Below are positions 41,599-51,700 of a stretch of 64,000 bases of DNA, piece by piece. Below the pieces are notes generated by a model. The model searched no databases. It was not told the DNA's origin and saw only the letters and a program-made list of their open reading frames with translations. Made by a program: the position numbers and the translations under genes. The stretch lies in contig JAFSBZ010000026.1 of assembly GCA_017437005.1 (NCBI GenBank), forward strand, positions 55,352 through 119,351. Reading direction: 5' to 3'. This DNA comes from Clostridia bacterium (lineage in GTDB: Bacteria; Bacillota; Clostridia; Oscillospirales; Acutalibacteraceae). Position 1 is the first letter of the stretch. Each line of letters opens with the position of its first letter.

Positions 41599-41954
41599 CT
41601 TAATTCCTCCTCTAACATTTTAATGATTTCGTCTTTTTTAATGCCAAGGGTATTAATGGTTTTGCAAAAAGCTTTAACTGTTTGTTTAGCCGTTTGAGTT
41701 CGGCAGTTTTCTATAACTTTAACATCTTCGGTAACGTATCTGCCAAGGGTACCCTTTGAAACAATTATACCTTCGTTTTCAAGATAGGCGAACGCGTGTT
41801 GAACGGTGTTTGGGTTAACGGCTGCTTCAAGCGCTAATTGTCTTACCGACGGTATTTGCTCGCCAGAGGCATAATTGCCTGAAATTACCGACATTGTTAT
41901 ACGATCAGCAATTTGCATATAAATAAGCTTATCTGATGAAAAACTCCAAGCCAT
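41595..41954 (-). CDS. GntR-family regulator, YtrA subfamily
   Basis: 119 aa from ATG 41954 with AAAGGAGA 7 bp upstream. Winged HTH (ISGNYASGEQIPSVRQLALEAAVNPNTVQHAFAYLENEG split over residues 30-70) followed only by a short helical tail, as in YtrA-type regulators that lack a large ligand domain. First gene of the ABC exporter operon. A perfect 13-bp inverted repeat immediately upstream is its probable operator, giving autorepression. Confidence 0.93.
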   Translation of the reverse strand: MAWSFSSDKLIYMQIADRITMSVISGNYASGEQIPSVRQLALEAAVNPNTVQHAFAYLENEGIIVSKGTLGRYVTEDVKVIENCRTQTAKQTVKAFCKTINTLGIKKDEIIKMLEEELS

Positions 41955-41970
41955 AGGCGAATCTCCTTTC

Positions 41971-42002
41971 ATTGTATTATTGTACTACCACAATAATACA
42001 AT
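41971..42002 (-). promoter_or_regulatory. Perfect 13-bp palindromic operator
   Basis: ATTGTATTATTGT, spacer ACTACC, ACAATAATACAAT. It ends 16 bp before the start codon of the GntR regulator and overlaps likely -10 sequence. YtrA-type regulators bind palindromes of this size. Confidence 0.85.
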
Positions 42003-42028
42003 GAAATTTAACGTTTGTCAATAAAAAA

Positions 42029-42062
42029 TTAAAACAGGTAAACGAAAACGCTTACCTGTTAA
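42029..42062 (-). terminator. Terminator after the CLC gene
   Basis: AACAGGTAA pairs with TTACCTGTT around a 10-nt loop; on the minus strand T-rich sequence follows. It separates the anion transporter genes from the GntR operon. Confidence 0.75.
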
Positions 42063-42069
42063 AAGATAA

Positions 42070-43275
42070 TTAATTGCTTTTGTAGTTTTTAATTAAGTTT
42101 ATTATATCTTTGTTATTGCTATATAGTCCTTTATATCTTGCTGCGACAAAACTTACAATTACTATTGGCGCGATAAGTGCTAGGCAGTAAAAGCCAAACA
42201 TTTCACAACACAGTAAAATGGTAGCCAAGGGGCATTTTGTAGCGCAGACAAACAAAACAGCTATACCAATTGCAGCGCCTGTGCCGATGGGTAAACCTAA
42301 AAGCAATGCAATTGCGCCGCCCAATGTTGCGCCTATAAATAGCGTAGGGATAATCTCGCCGCCTTTAAATCCGCACGACACACAAATTACGGTAAATAAC
42401 AATTTTATAGCAAAAGCTTCGTATTTTACTGTGCCTTCAAACACGCGCTCAATTACATCAATTCCGCCGCCGTTATAGTCGCGTGTGCCTACAAGAAGTG
42501 TCAGAGCGACTATTAAAATGCCGCCTACGGCAATGCGTAAAAACTCATTTTTGAATACTTTTTTGGCAAAATACTTGCCAAGATTTAATCCCTTACAGAA
42601 TATAAATGCAACAAAAATTCCAATTACGGTTATTATTGCAGTTTTCCACACAAATGAAAAGGAAAATTGCGGCAACTTGCCTATAGAGAATCTTTCGGGA
42701 TGAACGTGAAGTAGCTGTGAGACTATAAAAGCAGTAACGCTTGAAATAAGCACAGGTATTGTTGCTTTTAAGCAAAGACCGGTCATTATAGCCTCAAGCA
42801 CAAAAACGCAAGCAGCAAGCGGGGTTCCAAAAACCGCTGAAAAAAGTGCCGCCATACCGCACATAATGGTTATATGACGTGAATCCTCGTCTAACCTAAA
42901 AATGTGCGCAAGTATATTTGCAACACCGCCACCTATTTGTAAAGCGGCACCTTCACGACCGCTCGAAGAACCAAATAAATGCGATATACAGGTACCGCAA
43001 AAAACTGCAGGTGATAAAAAAATCGGAAGATTTTGTTCGCTGCGTACACAATCAAAAACATTTGTAGTGCCTATGTTTTTAACACGACAAATCTTGTAAA
43101 TGCCAACTGATATCAGACCGCCTAAGGGCAACAAATATAAAAGCCAATCGTTGTTTAATCGAAATGTGGTAACCAGTTCTACAGCTTTTGAAAAAAGCGC
43201 ACCGCAAAGACCGCAAACAGCACCCGATATTATTGATAATAGTATTAATAAAATGTATTTTTTTACAGCCTTCAA
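42070..43275 (-). CDS. CLC-family chloride channel/antiporter
   Basis: 401 aa from TTG 43275, 1 bp after the SulP stop, with AAGAAGG 6 bp upstream; a TTG six codons earlier is possible. About ten helices. CLC selectivity motifs appear as GSSSGREGAALQIG near 105, FGTPLAACVFVLE near 150, and GGEIIPTLFIGATLGG near 310. There are no cytosolic CBS domains. It moves Cl- or another halide such as fluoride, either passively or with protons; which one cannot be decided here. Cotranscribed with the SulP gene. Confidence 0.9.
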   Translation of the reverse strand: MKAVKKYILLILLSIISGAVCGLCGALFSKAVELVTTFRLNNDWLLYLLPLGGLISVGIYKICRVKNIGTTNVFDCVRSEQNLPIFLSPAVFCGTCISHLFGSSSGREGAALQIGGGVANILAHIFRLDEDSRHITIMCGMAALFSAVFGTPLAACVFVLEAIMTGLCLKATIPVLISSVTAFIVSQLLHVHPERFSIGKLPQFSFSFVWKTAIITVIGIFVAFIFCKGLNLGKYFAKKVFKNEFLRIAVGGILIVALTLLVGTRDYNGGGIDVIERVFEGTVKYEAFAIKLLFTVICVSCGFKGGEIIPTLFIGATLGGAIALLLGLPIGTGAAIGIAVLFVCATKCPLATILLCCEMFGFYCLALIAPIVIVSFVAARYKGLYSNNKDIINLIKNYKSN

Positions 43276-43276
43276 T

Positions 43277-44554
43277 TTATGCCTTCTTTCCAATTTTCTT
43301 TAAAAGAACGATTATAAAGTGAAGTGATAGACCCACTATAATTGCAACAACGAGGTCAAATATAACTGTTAGAGCAAAAGTAAGCACCATAACTAAAATA
43401 TCGGTAAAACTTTTTTGTTTTATTATTTTAACAAAGCTGCGCCATTCACTCATATTATAAGCCACTATAAACAGTATTGCCGCAATAGTAGGCATTGGAA
43501 TAAGAGATGCGTATGGAATAAGGAATAATACAACAAGTAAAAGAACAATCGCGTGAACCATACCAGCAACAGGGGTTTTACCGCCGTTTTTAATGTTGGC
43601 GGCAGTTCGTGCTATAGCGCCCGTAGCGGGTATACCGCCAAAAGCCACAGAAGCCATATTACCAAGTCCCTGTGCCACAAGCTCTGAATTGGGGTTGTGT
43701 TTTGAATTTATCATACCGTCGGCTACAACACAAGAAAGCAAGGACTCAATACCAGCGAGAATTGCTATGGTAAATGCGTTTGGAATTAGCGATAGTGTGG
43801 TGTCAAGGTCAAATTTTAATTCACCTAATGTAAATTTTGGAAAACCCTGAGGTATGGTGTAAAGCTCGCCGATAGTGTAGGTTCCGTCATTGAATATTTT
43901 TATAAGATTAACAAGTAATGCACCAACTATAACTGCAATTAAAGAGGGCGGTACACGTTTTTCAAGTTTAGGATAAATTATAAGAATAGCAAGCGATATA
44001 GCGCCTATAAGTAATGATTGCCAATTAAATGTAGAAATATTATGTATGTTAGCTTCAATTTTTTCGAGCGCCTCAATTGGCTTTGCACCATCTATATATG
44101 TAATTCCCAAAAAGTCCTTTATTTGTCCTAAAAATATTGTAACTGCAATACCTGCAGTAAAACCTACAGTTATTGTTTTTGGTACATATTTAATGAGTGA
44201 GCCGAGTTTAAACACACCCATAAGAATAAGCATAACACCTGACATAAGAGTTGCGATTATAAGTCCAGACATACCTTTTGTGGCAACTATGCCTGCAACC
44301 ACGGTAGCAAATGCTGCGGTAGGGCCGGCGATTTGCACATTGCTGCCGCCCAAAAGTGCCACGATAAAGCCGGCAAAAATTGCGGTATAAACACCGCAAG
44401 CGGGCTCTACACCCGAAGCGAGCGCCAATGCTATAGAAAGCGGCAAAGCAATAATTGCAACAATAAGACCTGCAATAATATCTTTTACGAATTGGTCCTT
44501 GGTATAGCCTTTAATTGTTTCAAAAAACTTTGGTTTTAAATAAAATTCTTTCAT
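43277..44554 (-). CDS. SulP-family anion transporter lacking a STAS domain
   Basis: 425 aa from ATG 44554 with AAGGGGGA upstream. SulP membrane domain: VAIIALPLSIALALASGVEP near 35, GGSNVQIAGPTAAFATVVAG near 75, and VAQGLGNMASVAFGGIPATGAIARTAANI split over 290-320. The chain stops after the last helix (LLKKIGKKA), so the C-terminal STAS regulatory domain usual in this family is absent. Predicted sulfate, bicarbonate or other anion uptake. Directly upstream of, and coupled to, the CLC gene. Confidence 0.92.
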   Translation of the reverse strand: MKEFYLKPKFFETIKGYTKDQFVKDIIAGLIVAIIALPLSIALALASGVEPACGVYTAIFAGFIVALLGGSNVQIAGPTAAFATVVAGIVATKGMSGLIIATLMSGVMLILMGVFKLGSLIKYVPKTITVGFTAGIAVTIFLGQIKDFLGITYIDGAKPIEALEKIEANIHNISTFNWQSLLIGAISLAILIIYPKLEKRVPPSLIAVIVGALLVNLIKIFNDGTYTIGELYTIPQGFPKFTLGELKFDLDTTLSLIPNAFTIAILAGIESLLSCVVADGMINSKHNPNSELVAQGLGNMASVAFGGIPATGAIARTAANIKNGGKTPVAGMVHAIVLLLVVLFLIPYASLIPMPTIAAILFIVAYNMSEWRSFVKIIKQKSFTDILVMVLTFALTVIFDLVVAIIVGLSLHFIIVLLKKIGKKA

Positions 44555-44623
44555 ATTTATCCCCCTTGTCAAACCCAAGTATTATAGCACATCAAAAAAT
44601 AAATTTCTATTGTTAAGTTGAAT

Positions 44624-44653
44624 AAAAGCACCCTAAATTTATAGGGTGCTTTT
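44624..44653 (-). terminator. Terminator after the GH36-like gene
   Basis: AAAAGCACCCTA pairs with TAGGGTGCTTTT around AATTTA; suitable for either strand, here ending the glycosidase operon. Confidence 0.88.
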
Positions 44654-44667
44654 GGTATATAATTTGC

Positions 44668-46263
44668 TTATTCCATCCAAGAAACAAAGTGGCGTGAGCC
44701 CTCGTAGTCGCTGTACCAGTTGTAATTATATTCTTTACCCAAATAGTTAAATTTACTTGGTACTGCCGTATGGTCCCAGTCGGTAACGGTTGCGTAATCC
44801 TCATACTTGATTGTATCAGCAATTGCGAAAATTTCTTGCAAGCGTTTTTCTTGCGCGTCGTTTAAAATACCTGGGGTGACCGATGCAAAGGTAGCAGCAC
44901 CCGTAATTGCCGCCATTTCTAAAAAGTCTAAATTAAGCGGAATAGATACCTTTTCGGTAAATGCGGCACAGTCAGGGTCGGTTTTAAAGAAAGCATTGTT
45001 TTGTGGCGCACGCACCATAGAATGCACACCAAAACGACGTGTAAACTCAAAATGTCTGCCGCTGGTGTCATTACCACTACGCTGAATTTGATGAATTCCG
45101 GCAGCAAGATGATTTATGGTGTTGCATCCCATAATAAGTGTATCACCTGCCGCTTGTTGAATAAGTGTATAAAGCTCTTTTAAAATTTGAGCGTTGGTTT
45201 TTGTTTTGTCATAAAAACGTAAATAGGGTAGATTTGTAATATTGGCATTAAACAAATCGATATATGAAAAATCGTGCTTAATCATATCAAAGCCCCAATC
45301 AGTAAGGCGTTTAATATCATTATAAATTAACTCTTTTGAAAACTCGTATGTAGGGTCAAGGGTAAGACCGCCATTTTTTGCAGGGCTATTGTATGTAGCC
45401 TCGGCAGGCACGTGAGAAAGAGTAAGTAATGGCCTTATCCATATACCTGCGCGACAACCAGAATCGTGTATTTTTTCGGCAGTGTCGGACAATGATTTAA
45501 ATTTTTCGTTAGTAATATGCCAAGGACCACCGTTGTATGTGCCTTTTACGTGGGCTATCTGCCAGCCGTCATCAATAGTCATAAACGGACGGTGTTTAAA
45601 CCCTTTTGTAAGTGAACCTAAGAATTTGGCTTCTTCCAAAACGACACTTTCTTCTATTGCGCCATACGCCCAATACCAGTTGTTAAGTCCGTAAACAGCG
45701 GTAGGGGGTAGGTTGGGCTTGTCGCACATAAGCTTGCAAAATTCGTGAGCCGCGCGGTACTTGTCCTCGTTTAATTTACCTTCGCGACAAACGATTTGCG
45801 CGCATAAAAGCTCATCGCAAACAATACCGCTTGAGCCGTTACGAACGTCAAGGAATAGTGTTATACCAAACGGGTCTGCACACCAAAAAGCAAAGCTGTT
45901 ACAACCGGTTTTTACACCGTAGCCGTGTAGACATTCGCCGTCGTTGGTATAAAAATACCAAGGCATTTGTGCGTGGGGTAAAAAGCCGTGCCATACGGCA
46001 TCATCGGTTTGTGTGCGTGCAACCGAATCGCCGAGCAGTGAATTAACACCCGAAATATCGCCGTTCCAACGCAAACGGATAAACTTTACCGCATCGCCGT
46101 TTGAGTGTAAAAAAATGTTAAGAAGATTATTTTTTGCTTTGCATTTTACTTCGGCTTTGGTTTCGTTTATTGTCCCTTTTTCTTCAAATCTAAAAGGGGA
46201 GTTTTCGGTTTGAATTTTAATGTCATCGGGAGTTCTGATTATATCAAGAAAAGTATTTTTCAT
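44668..46263 (-). CDS. Alpha-galactosidase-like glycoside hydrolase (GH36 type)
   Basis: 531 aa from ATG 46263 (AAGGGTG 6 bp upstream; an in-frame GTG at 46272 is the alternative). No signal peptide, so cytosolic. The (beta/alpha)8 core shows YGLNNWYWAYG near 200, MTIDDGWQ near 240, GIWIRPLL near 290, and WGFDMIKHDFSYID near 340, whose Asp fits the catalytic nucleophile of GH36/GH27. It is shorter than many GH36 enzymes, with a small N-terminal beta-domain. Likely removes alpha-linked galactose from oligosaccharides. Follows the GH127-like gene in one operon. Confidence 0.82.
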   Translation of the reverse strand: MKNTFLDIIRTPDDIKIQTENSPFRFEEKGTINETKAEVKCKAKNNLLNIFLHSNGDAVKFIRLRWNGDISGVNSLLGDSVARTQTDDAVWHGFLPHAQMPWYFYTNDGECLHGYGVKTGCNSFAFWCADPFGITLFLDVRNGSSGIVCDELLCAQIVCREGKLNEDKYRAAHEFCKLMCDKPNLPPTAVYGLNNWYWAYGAIEESVVLEEAKFLGSLTKGFKHRPFMTIDDGWQIAHVKGTYNGGPWHITNEKFKSLSDTAEKIHDSGCRAGIWIRPLLTLSHVPAEATYNSPAKNGGLTLDPTYEFSKELIYNDIKRLTDWGFDMIKHDFSYIDLFNANITNLPYLRFYDKTKTNAQILKELYTLIQQAAGDTLIMGCNTINHLAAGIHQIQRSGNDTSGRHFEFTRRFGVHSMVRAPQNNAFFKTDPDCAAFTEKVSIPLNLDFLEMAAITGAATFASVTPGILNDAQEKRLQEIFAIADTIKYEDYATVTDWDHTAVPSKFNYLGKEYNYNWYSDYEGSRHFVSWME

Positions 46264-46326
46264 AAATTTCACCCTTTTTTTAAAATCAGGCTGACTTTCG
46301 CCAGCCCGAAACAGTTGTTTATTGAA

Positions 46327-48273
46327 TTATAGATAAATTGAGAAGAATTTAGGATCGTTTGTATCAACATTGGCTGCCGATGCAAAGTCACACATGATGT
46401 ACTGTTTTTCTTCGCCATCAACTGTAATAAATACTCTAAGTGCTACCAAAACGCCTATATTATTTATAATTGGGCGTGCTATAATGCTTTGAATATTCTT
46501 GCCGTAAAGTGTGTCGAGAGAGAACATATCGTCCGCACTGGCGCCAAACTTTTTGCTGCGTGCCAGTATTACAGGACCGCGACGCAAAACAACTTTAGAG
46601 CATTTAAGCATCATATCTTTGTTGCAAAGACCGAAAGTACCATCGCCCCAACGGAAGCTATGATAATCATCATCGGGAATTGGCTCCCAATCACAGTTGA
46701 TAATTTCTACCGACATATCAAAACGAATTTTCATAATTGTGGTATCTTGGTTAAGTTCTACTTCATAATAATCACCACAAACAGGAACTACAACCTCATC
46801 GCCAAGACCTACGCGGATTTTGGTGTGCTTGCTCCATTCAGGAATACGTAGGTAAAGCTTTTTGCCTTTTTCGGGGTTTCTAATTGAAATGCCAACCCAA
46901 CCGCTGTCAAAATAGTTGGCGCCAACACGAATTTCGGTGTCACCAAAACGCACGTAGCTTTGGGTAAACATATTTACATAGTAGCCGCTTTCGCCCTTGG
47001 TAACACAGCTTTCAGCGGCGTTTGTAAGTCCACGGCCAACGTTGTTAAGGCAACAATGCTGATAACGTGTTTCGCACTGTGGTTGCGCTCTGTAATGACG
47101 ACCGGCACTGCGTACAAAGAAGGCACTCATTTTGCCGTCTTCGTAAACACCTGCCATATACGCGTTTACAAATGCCTTTTCAAAAGACTGCATATATTTT
47201 GCTTCGCCTGTAAGACGGAAAAGCTCGTAGCACAAACGCATCCAGTGAAGTACGTCACAAATTTCGGTAGCTGAGTCGGCATAGCTTGCCGCGTGCTGAT
47301 AACGTTCGCAATAACCAACCGAGCCTAAAATATTGCTTTCGTATTTTAGGAGCATTTCATAAAATGCCTTAGAGGCACTCAGTAAAACCTCGTCGCCTGT
47401 AATACGGTACATTTCGATTATACCGTCAAAACAGCTTGTCATTTCATACGCCTTTGGAACCCAGTCAGCGCCAAGGTCGTGACCTTCGTTAAGCTTTTTA
47501 CTTGAAAGACCATACCAGTCAGCGACCGCCTCGCCTGATAAAGCGTTTGTGATAAGGTTGGGTCTTTCGTTGTCTTCGCGCGACCACTCCTTAACAATAT
47601 CCTTACCGAAAGCAAGATATTTTTCATCACCTGTAATACGGTAAAGCACAAGCATAGGCTTTAAGATAGAGCTTGAGGGCATTCCGTCCATAACGCCGCT
47701 GTCTTTAACACGGGTACCGTCAACCGCAAACTTTTCAACAATCCAGTCGGCGAGCTTTACAGCGCCTGCAAGTATTTTTTCATCATCTATATACATAGCG
47801 GCCTCAATAAGCGCCCATAATGTATATTTCATACCCCAAACATTCCAGCAGTAATTTGCTTCCCAACCGGAATAAAAAGCGGATTTTACAACATCAACAG
47901 GGTACAGGTTGTCTGAATTTCTGTATGTAGAAAGATAACCGTCTTCTCTTTGTAAAGAGAGCATTTTATAACACGACTTACGAAGCTCTGCTTTTAAAAC
48001 TTCATCGTTTTTGTATGCGCAACATCTTACTGCGCTAAGCATTAATTTACCCCAAAATTCACTTCTCCAATAGCCAAAGGTATAAATATCGTCATACTGC
48101 GTCTGAAAGAAGTCTTCTGCTTCACGCAAAATTTCTTCTAAAGCATATTTACCGCTGACACGTTCAAGTATAAAGCGGTCAACACGCGCGCCGATCTCAC
48201 CCTCTAAAAAGCAATTTCCCAAAGGCACAGTTTCCATAATGTTTTGTACTTTATAATCTACCTTGTAATTCAT
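46327..48273 (-). CDS. Beta-L-arabinofuranosidase-like glycoside hydrolase (GH127 type)
   Basis: 648 aa, full length for the DUF1680/GH127 family, cytosolic. An (alpha/alpha)6 barrel region (ERVSGKYALEEILREAE, FGYWRSEFWGKLMLSAVR) is followed by the Cys cluster CETRYQHCCLNNVGRG near residue 405, where this family binds Zn2+ and uses a Cys nucleophile; a C-terminal beta-sandwich follows. It probably releases L-arabinofuranose or a related sugar. First gene of a two-gene operon with the GH36-like enzyme, which implies degradation of arabinose- and galactose-containing plant oligosaccharides. Confidence 0.87.
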   Translation of the reverse strand: MNYKVDYKVQNIMETVPLGNCFLEGEIGARVDRFILERVSGKYALEEILREAEDFFQTQYDDIYTFGYWRSEFWGKLMLSAVRCCAYKNDEVLKAELRKSCYKMLSLQREDGYLSTYRNSDNLYPVDVVKSAFYSGWEANYCWNVWGMKYTLWALIEAAMYIDDEKILAGAVKLADWIVEKFAVDGTRVKDSGVMDGMPSSSILKPMLVLYRITGDEKYLAFGKDIVKEWSREDNERPNLITNALSGEAVADWYGLSSKKLNEGHDLGADWVPKAYEMTSCFDGIIEMYRITGDEVLLSASKAFYEMLLKYESNILGSVGYCERYQHAASYADSATEICDVLHWMRLCYELFRLTGEAKYMQSFEKAFVNAYMAGVYEDGKMSAFFVRSAGRHYRAQPQCETRYQHCCLNNVGRGLTNAAESCVTKGESGYYVNMFTQSYVRFGDTEIRVGANYFDSGWVGISIRNPEKGKKLYLRIPEWSKHTKIRVGLGDEVVVPVCGDYYEVELNQDTTIMKIRFDMSVEIINCDWEPIPDDDYHSFRWGDGTFGLCNKDMMLKCSKVVLRRGPVILARSKKFGASADDMFSLDTLYGKNIQSIIARPIINNIGVLVALRVFITVDGEEKQYIMCDFASAANVDTNDPKFFSIYL

Positions 48274-48316
48274 AACCTTTCTCCTATCGTTAGTGAAAAT
48301 AGTAATTTATATGTCA

Positions 48317-48346
48317 ATTATATAATGGTGCGTATTTATTTGTCAA
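48317..48346 (-). promoter_or_regulatory. Promoter of the GH127-GH36 operon
   Basis: Minus strand: TTGACA (48341-48346), 18-bp spacer, TATAAT (48317-48322), 44 bp before the start codon. Confidence 0.8.
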
Positions 48347-48607
48347 ATCAAATTGTGCAAAAGTTGGCAAAAAGTTTATCAAAACAATAAAATCGACAAT
48401 TTTTTCTAAAAAGCGTTACAAAAATGCTATTTTTATACTAAAATCACTATAATTTTATAGCGAATACAAATAAAATATATATGTGTAAAGATTAATATGC
48501 AATAGTGTTTGTGCTTTTGGTATATGGTAGCATATTCCAGAGAAACATCAATATTAAAAAAGACAAAATATTGCGTAAAAGAAGTACAATTTAATCTAAA
48601 AAATTGG
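48347..48607. other. Gene-free AT-rich divergent region
   Basis: The 435-bp gap between the GH127 gene and the large surface protein gene holds the two promoters at its ends. Between them I see only AT-rich sequence with no open frame of note, no clear palindrome and no RNA gene. Confidence 0.6.
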
Positions 48608-48636
48608 TTGCTAATACAGTTGTTTTACTGTATAAT
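48608..48636 (+). promoter_or_regulatory. Promoter of the surface-protein cluster
   Basis: TTGCTA (48608-48613), 17-bp spacer, TATAAT (48631-48636), followed by a 70-nt leader and GAAAGGATG before ATG 48709. Confidence 0.75.
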
Positions 48637-48708
48637 TAATATATAATATTCGCTGTTGTCGAGTAGTGCGCAATAGCGGAACGACACATTGTGTGAAAGG
48701 ATGATTTT

Positions 48709-51700
48709 ATGAAAAAAAACGCATTTGAACGCACACTCAGCGTGATAGTTGCTTTTGCTGTGATTGCGGTAACGTTGTTTGCGGCAGTTCCTGCAGTCAA
48801 CTTAAGCGTTAGCGCGGCTACGGTGGAAGACACTTGGGACGGTACAAGGGTAAAGCCTACCAAGACTGATGCCGACGGCAATATTCTTATTGAAACTGCC
48901 GAAGAGCTTGCGTGGGCAGCGCTTGAAGGCTCTACCGTTGAGACGAAGGATAAAAATTATAAGGTTGTTGACAATGCTGTTTTTAACCTTAACGGTCTTA
49001 CAGGTGTTACGCTTGATTCTACCGCAAGTGAGGTAAGCGATGCTACTGCCACCGGCAACAACTGGGTAAGTAGTGCCAAAACATTTGCAGGTAGCTTCGA
49101 CGGTAACGGTGTTGTTATTTACAATATGTATTCATCGGGCGCTTATAACGGCTTGTTCCCTTGGATTAATGTTGACAATTCCAATAAAACCTGTAATTTC
49201 AGTAACATAACAATTAAGGCATCTTACATAAAGGGTTATCACTATGCGGCTCCTCTTGTGGGTCTTGCAGATGCTCCCGGAACAGGTGTTAGCGTAAATG
49301 TTACTAACTGCAAGGTCGAGAACTGTTATGTTAATGCTACCGATAACAATACCGCCTGTAACAGAACAGGCACCTTATTGGTAGGCGGCGCGGGACACAA
49401 CAAGGTGGTAGTTGACAGCTGTGTTGCAATTAATAATGTAATCGTTGCCACAGACATCAAGGGCGGCTTTGTGGGTGACACATCGGCATATGCTGCTGAT
49501 AGCATTTTTAAGAATTCGGTTGTTATAGGTTCTACACCATATCCTACTGTGCAAGCAGGTTCTAAAAAGGTAATTCGAGACAAGATTACAAAGGCTTCTT
49601 GTTACAGTAATGTTTACACCGATCAGGATGTATCGTCTACTTATGCAGGATACGTTACAAAGGTTGCGACTGCCGATATGAAGGGTAGCGCGGCAAAGGT
49701 AAATATGCCATCACTTGATTGGTCAAAGCTTATTGCTTTTGACGGCGAGTATCCTGACCTTAGAACAAATCACGCGCTTACTACTGTATCAAACGGTGAT
49801 TCGGGCCACTCCACAAGTTGTTCGGACTGCGGCAAGGCTCTTACCGAAACACACAATATGGTAGAAAACTTTGATACAATGGTTAGTAGTTGTGCTTGTG
49901 GATACGAAACACCGATAACCCAAATGAAAGACAGCTGGGACGGTACACAGGCTACAAGCTTTGCGGGCGGTACCGGTACCAAAGATGATCCTTACATAAT
50001 TAAAACTGCCGAACAAATGGCGTACGTAGCGCTCAGCACAACACTTGACAGTAAGGGTAAATACTTTAAGGTTACAGATAATGCCGTATTTAATATGAAC
50101 GGCGCTATTGGCATTACACTTAATTCTTCAGCAGCCGAGGTTAAAGCGGCTCCAAAGAACGGTGCATATATATGGACTAGTGATAGTGCTAAGTTTAATG
50201 GTAATTTTGACGGTAACGGTGTTATTATTTATAACGTTTATGGTCCAAAGATGGGCTATGGCGGCTTGTTTCCTCATATTAATACAGATAATAATGAAAA
50301 GTCGGTAACGATAAAGAACGTTGCCGTTAAGGCATCTTTCTTTGCAGGTTATCACGCCGCGGGCGGTATCGTGGGTGATGCAACCGCAATAACCACTTCA
50401 CAAAATTTGATTTTTGAAAACTGTATGGTAGAAAATTGCTATATGACCGATATGAGCGATACCAATCCGGCTTGTTCAAGAACAGTAGGCACAATCGTAG
50501 GCCGTGTAGCACACAACAAGGTAACAGTTGATAACTGTATCGCAAAGGGCAATTTGCTTGAAGCTATAAACATTGTAGGCGGATTTGTTGGTAACACATC
50601 ACATTATGCGGCTAACGCTGTAATTAAAAATTCCATATCAATTGGAACATTGCCATATTCTACAGCAAGCGCCAATACATCATCCGCTTTGGAGGAAATG
50701 GTAACAAAGGCTGATTGCTATAGCAATGTTTATACCGATAAGGAAGTAAGTGCCGCATACAATGCAAAACAGGTTAAATCTCTTACCGTAGCCGAAATGA
50801 GCGGCGTGTCAAGCCTTGATAATGTAGCTCTTAACTATGAAAAGGTTTGGTTTGCAAACGAAGGCACACCCGAACTTCAGTTGTTCCATAATCTTAAGGG
50901 TAACGCAGATGAAACCAATGCTTACTCAGGCCACAAGGCTGACTGTGAGGATTGCGGCCTTAAGGGAATTTCGGTAAGCGCACATGATTATGACAGTAAT
51001 TATATATGTACAGTTTGTGAGTTTATTTGCGACCACGAAAATTCAGATTATAAAACAGTAACTGAAGATGAGCTTGGTAACTGTGTAACAGCACCAAATA
51101 CCAAAACCGAATGTAATTGCGGTTATGTTCACATTGATTATCACGGTACCGTAGACGGTCATAAGCTTGTAAAGGTTGAAGCGGTCGAGGCTACTTGTAT
51201 TGATAACGGTAATATTGAACACTGGACCTGTGAAACCTGCGGAGGCATATTCCTGACTGCTGATAAAATGGCTGCTATGGACACAGCAGTAACAGAAAAG
51301 GAAATTTTGATCGAAGCAACACAACAACACATACCGATTGAAGACTCAAAAGGAAATGTTATTTTTGGTATGGATGGTCAAAAGCACTGGATGATATGTA
51401 AGTTCTGTAATTGCGAGCTTGAAAAAACATCTCACGATGTTGAGTATGACACCGAAAACACCGGTGGACACAGCGGCAAGTGTGTTGTTTGCTTATATGA
51501 AGTACACGACTACGCTAATATTAATGAAAACGGCAAGCCCGTACATAGTTATGATGATACTGCTCATTGGCTTGACTGTAAAGTTTGCGGCAAAACAGAA
51601 TACGCCGAACACACTCTCGAGACCGATGAGAACGTAGAGGGTATATATCAATGGTGTGAAGACGCAGAAGGCAATAGTTGCGGATATGAAATCTTTAAAT

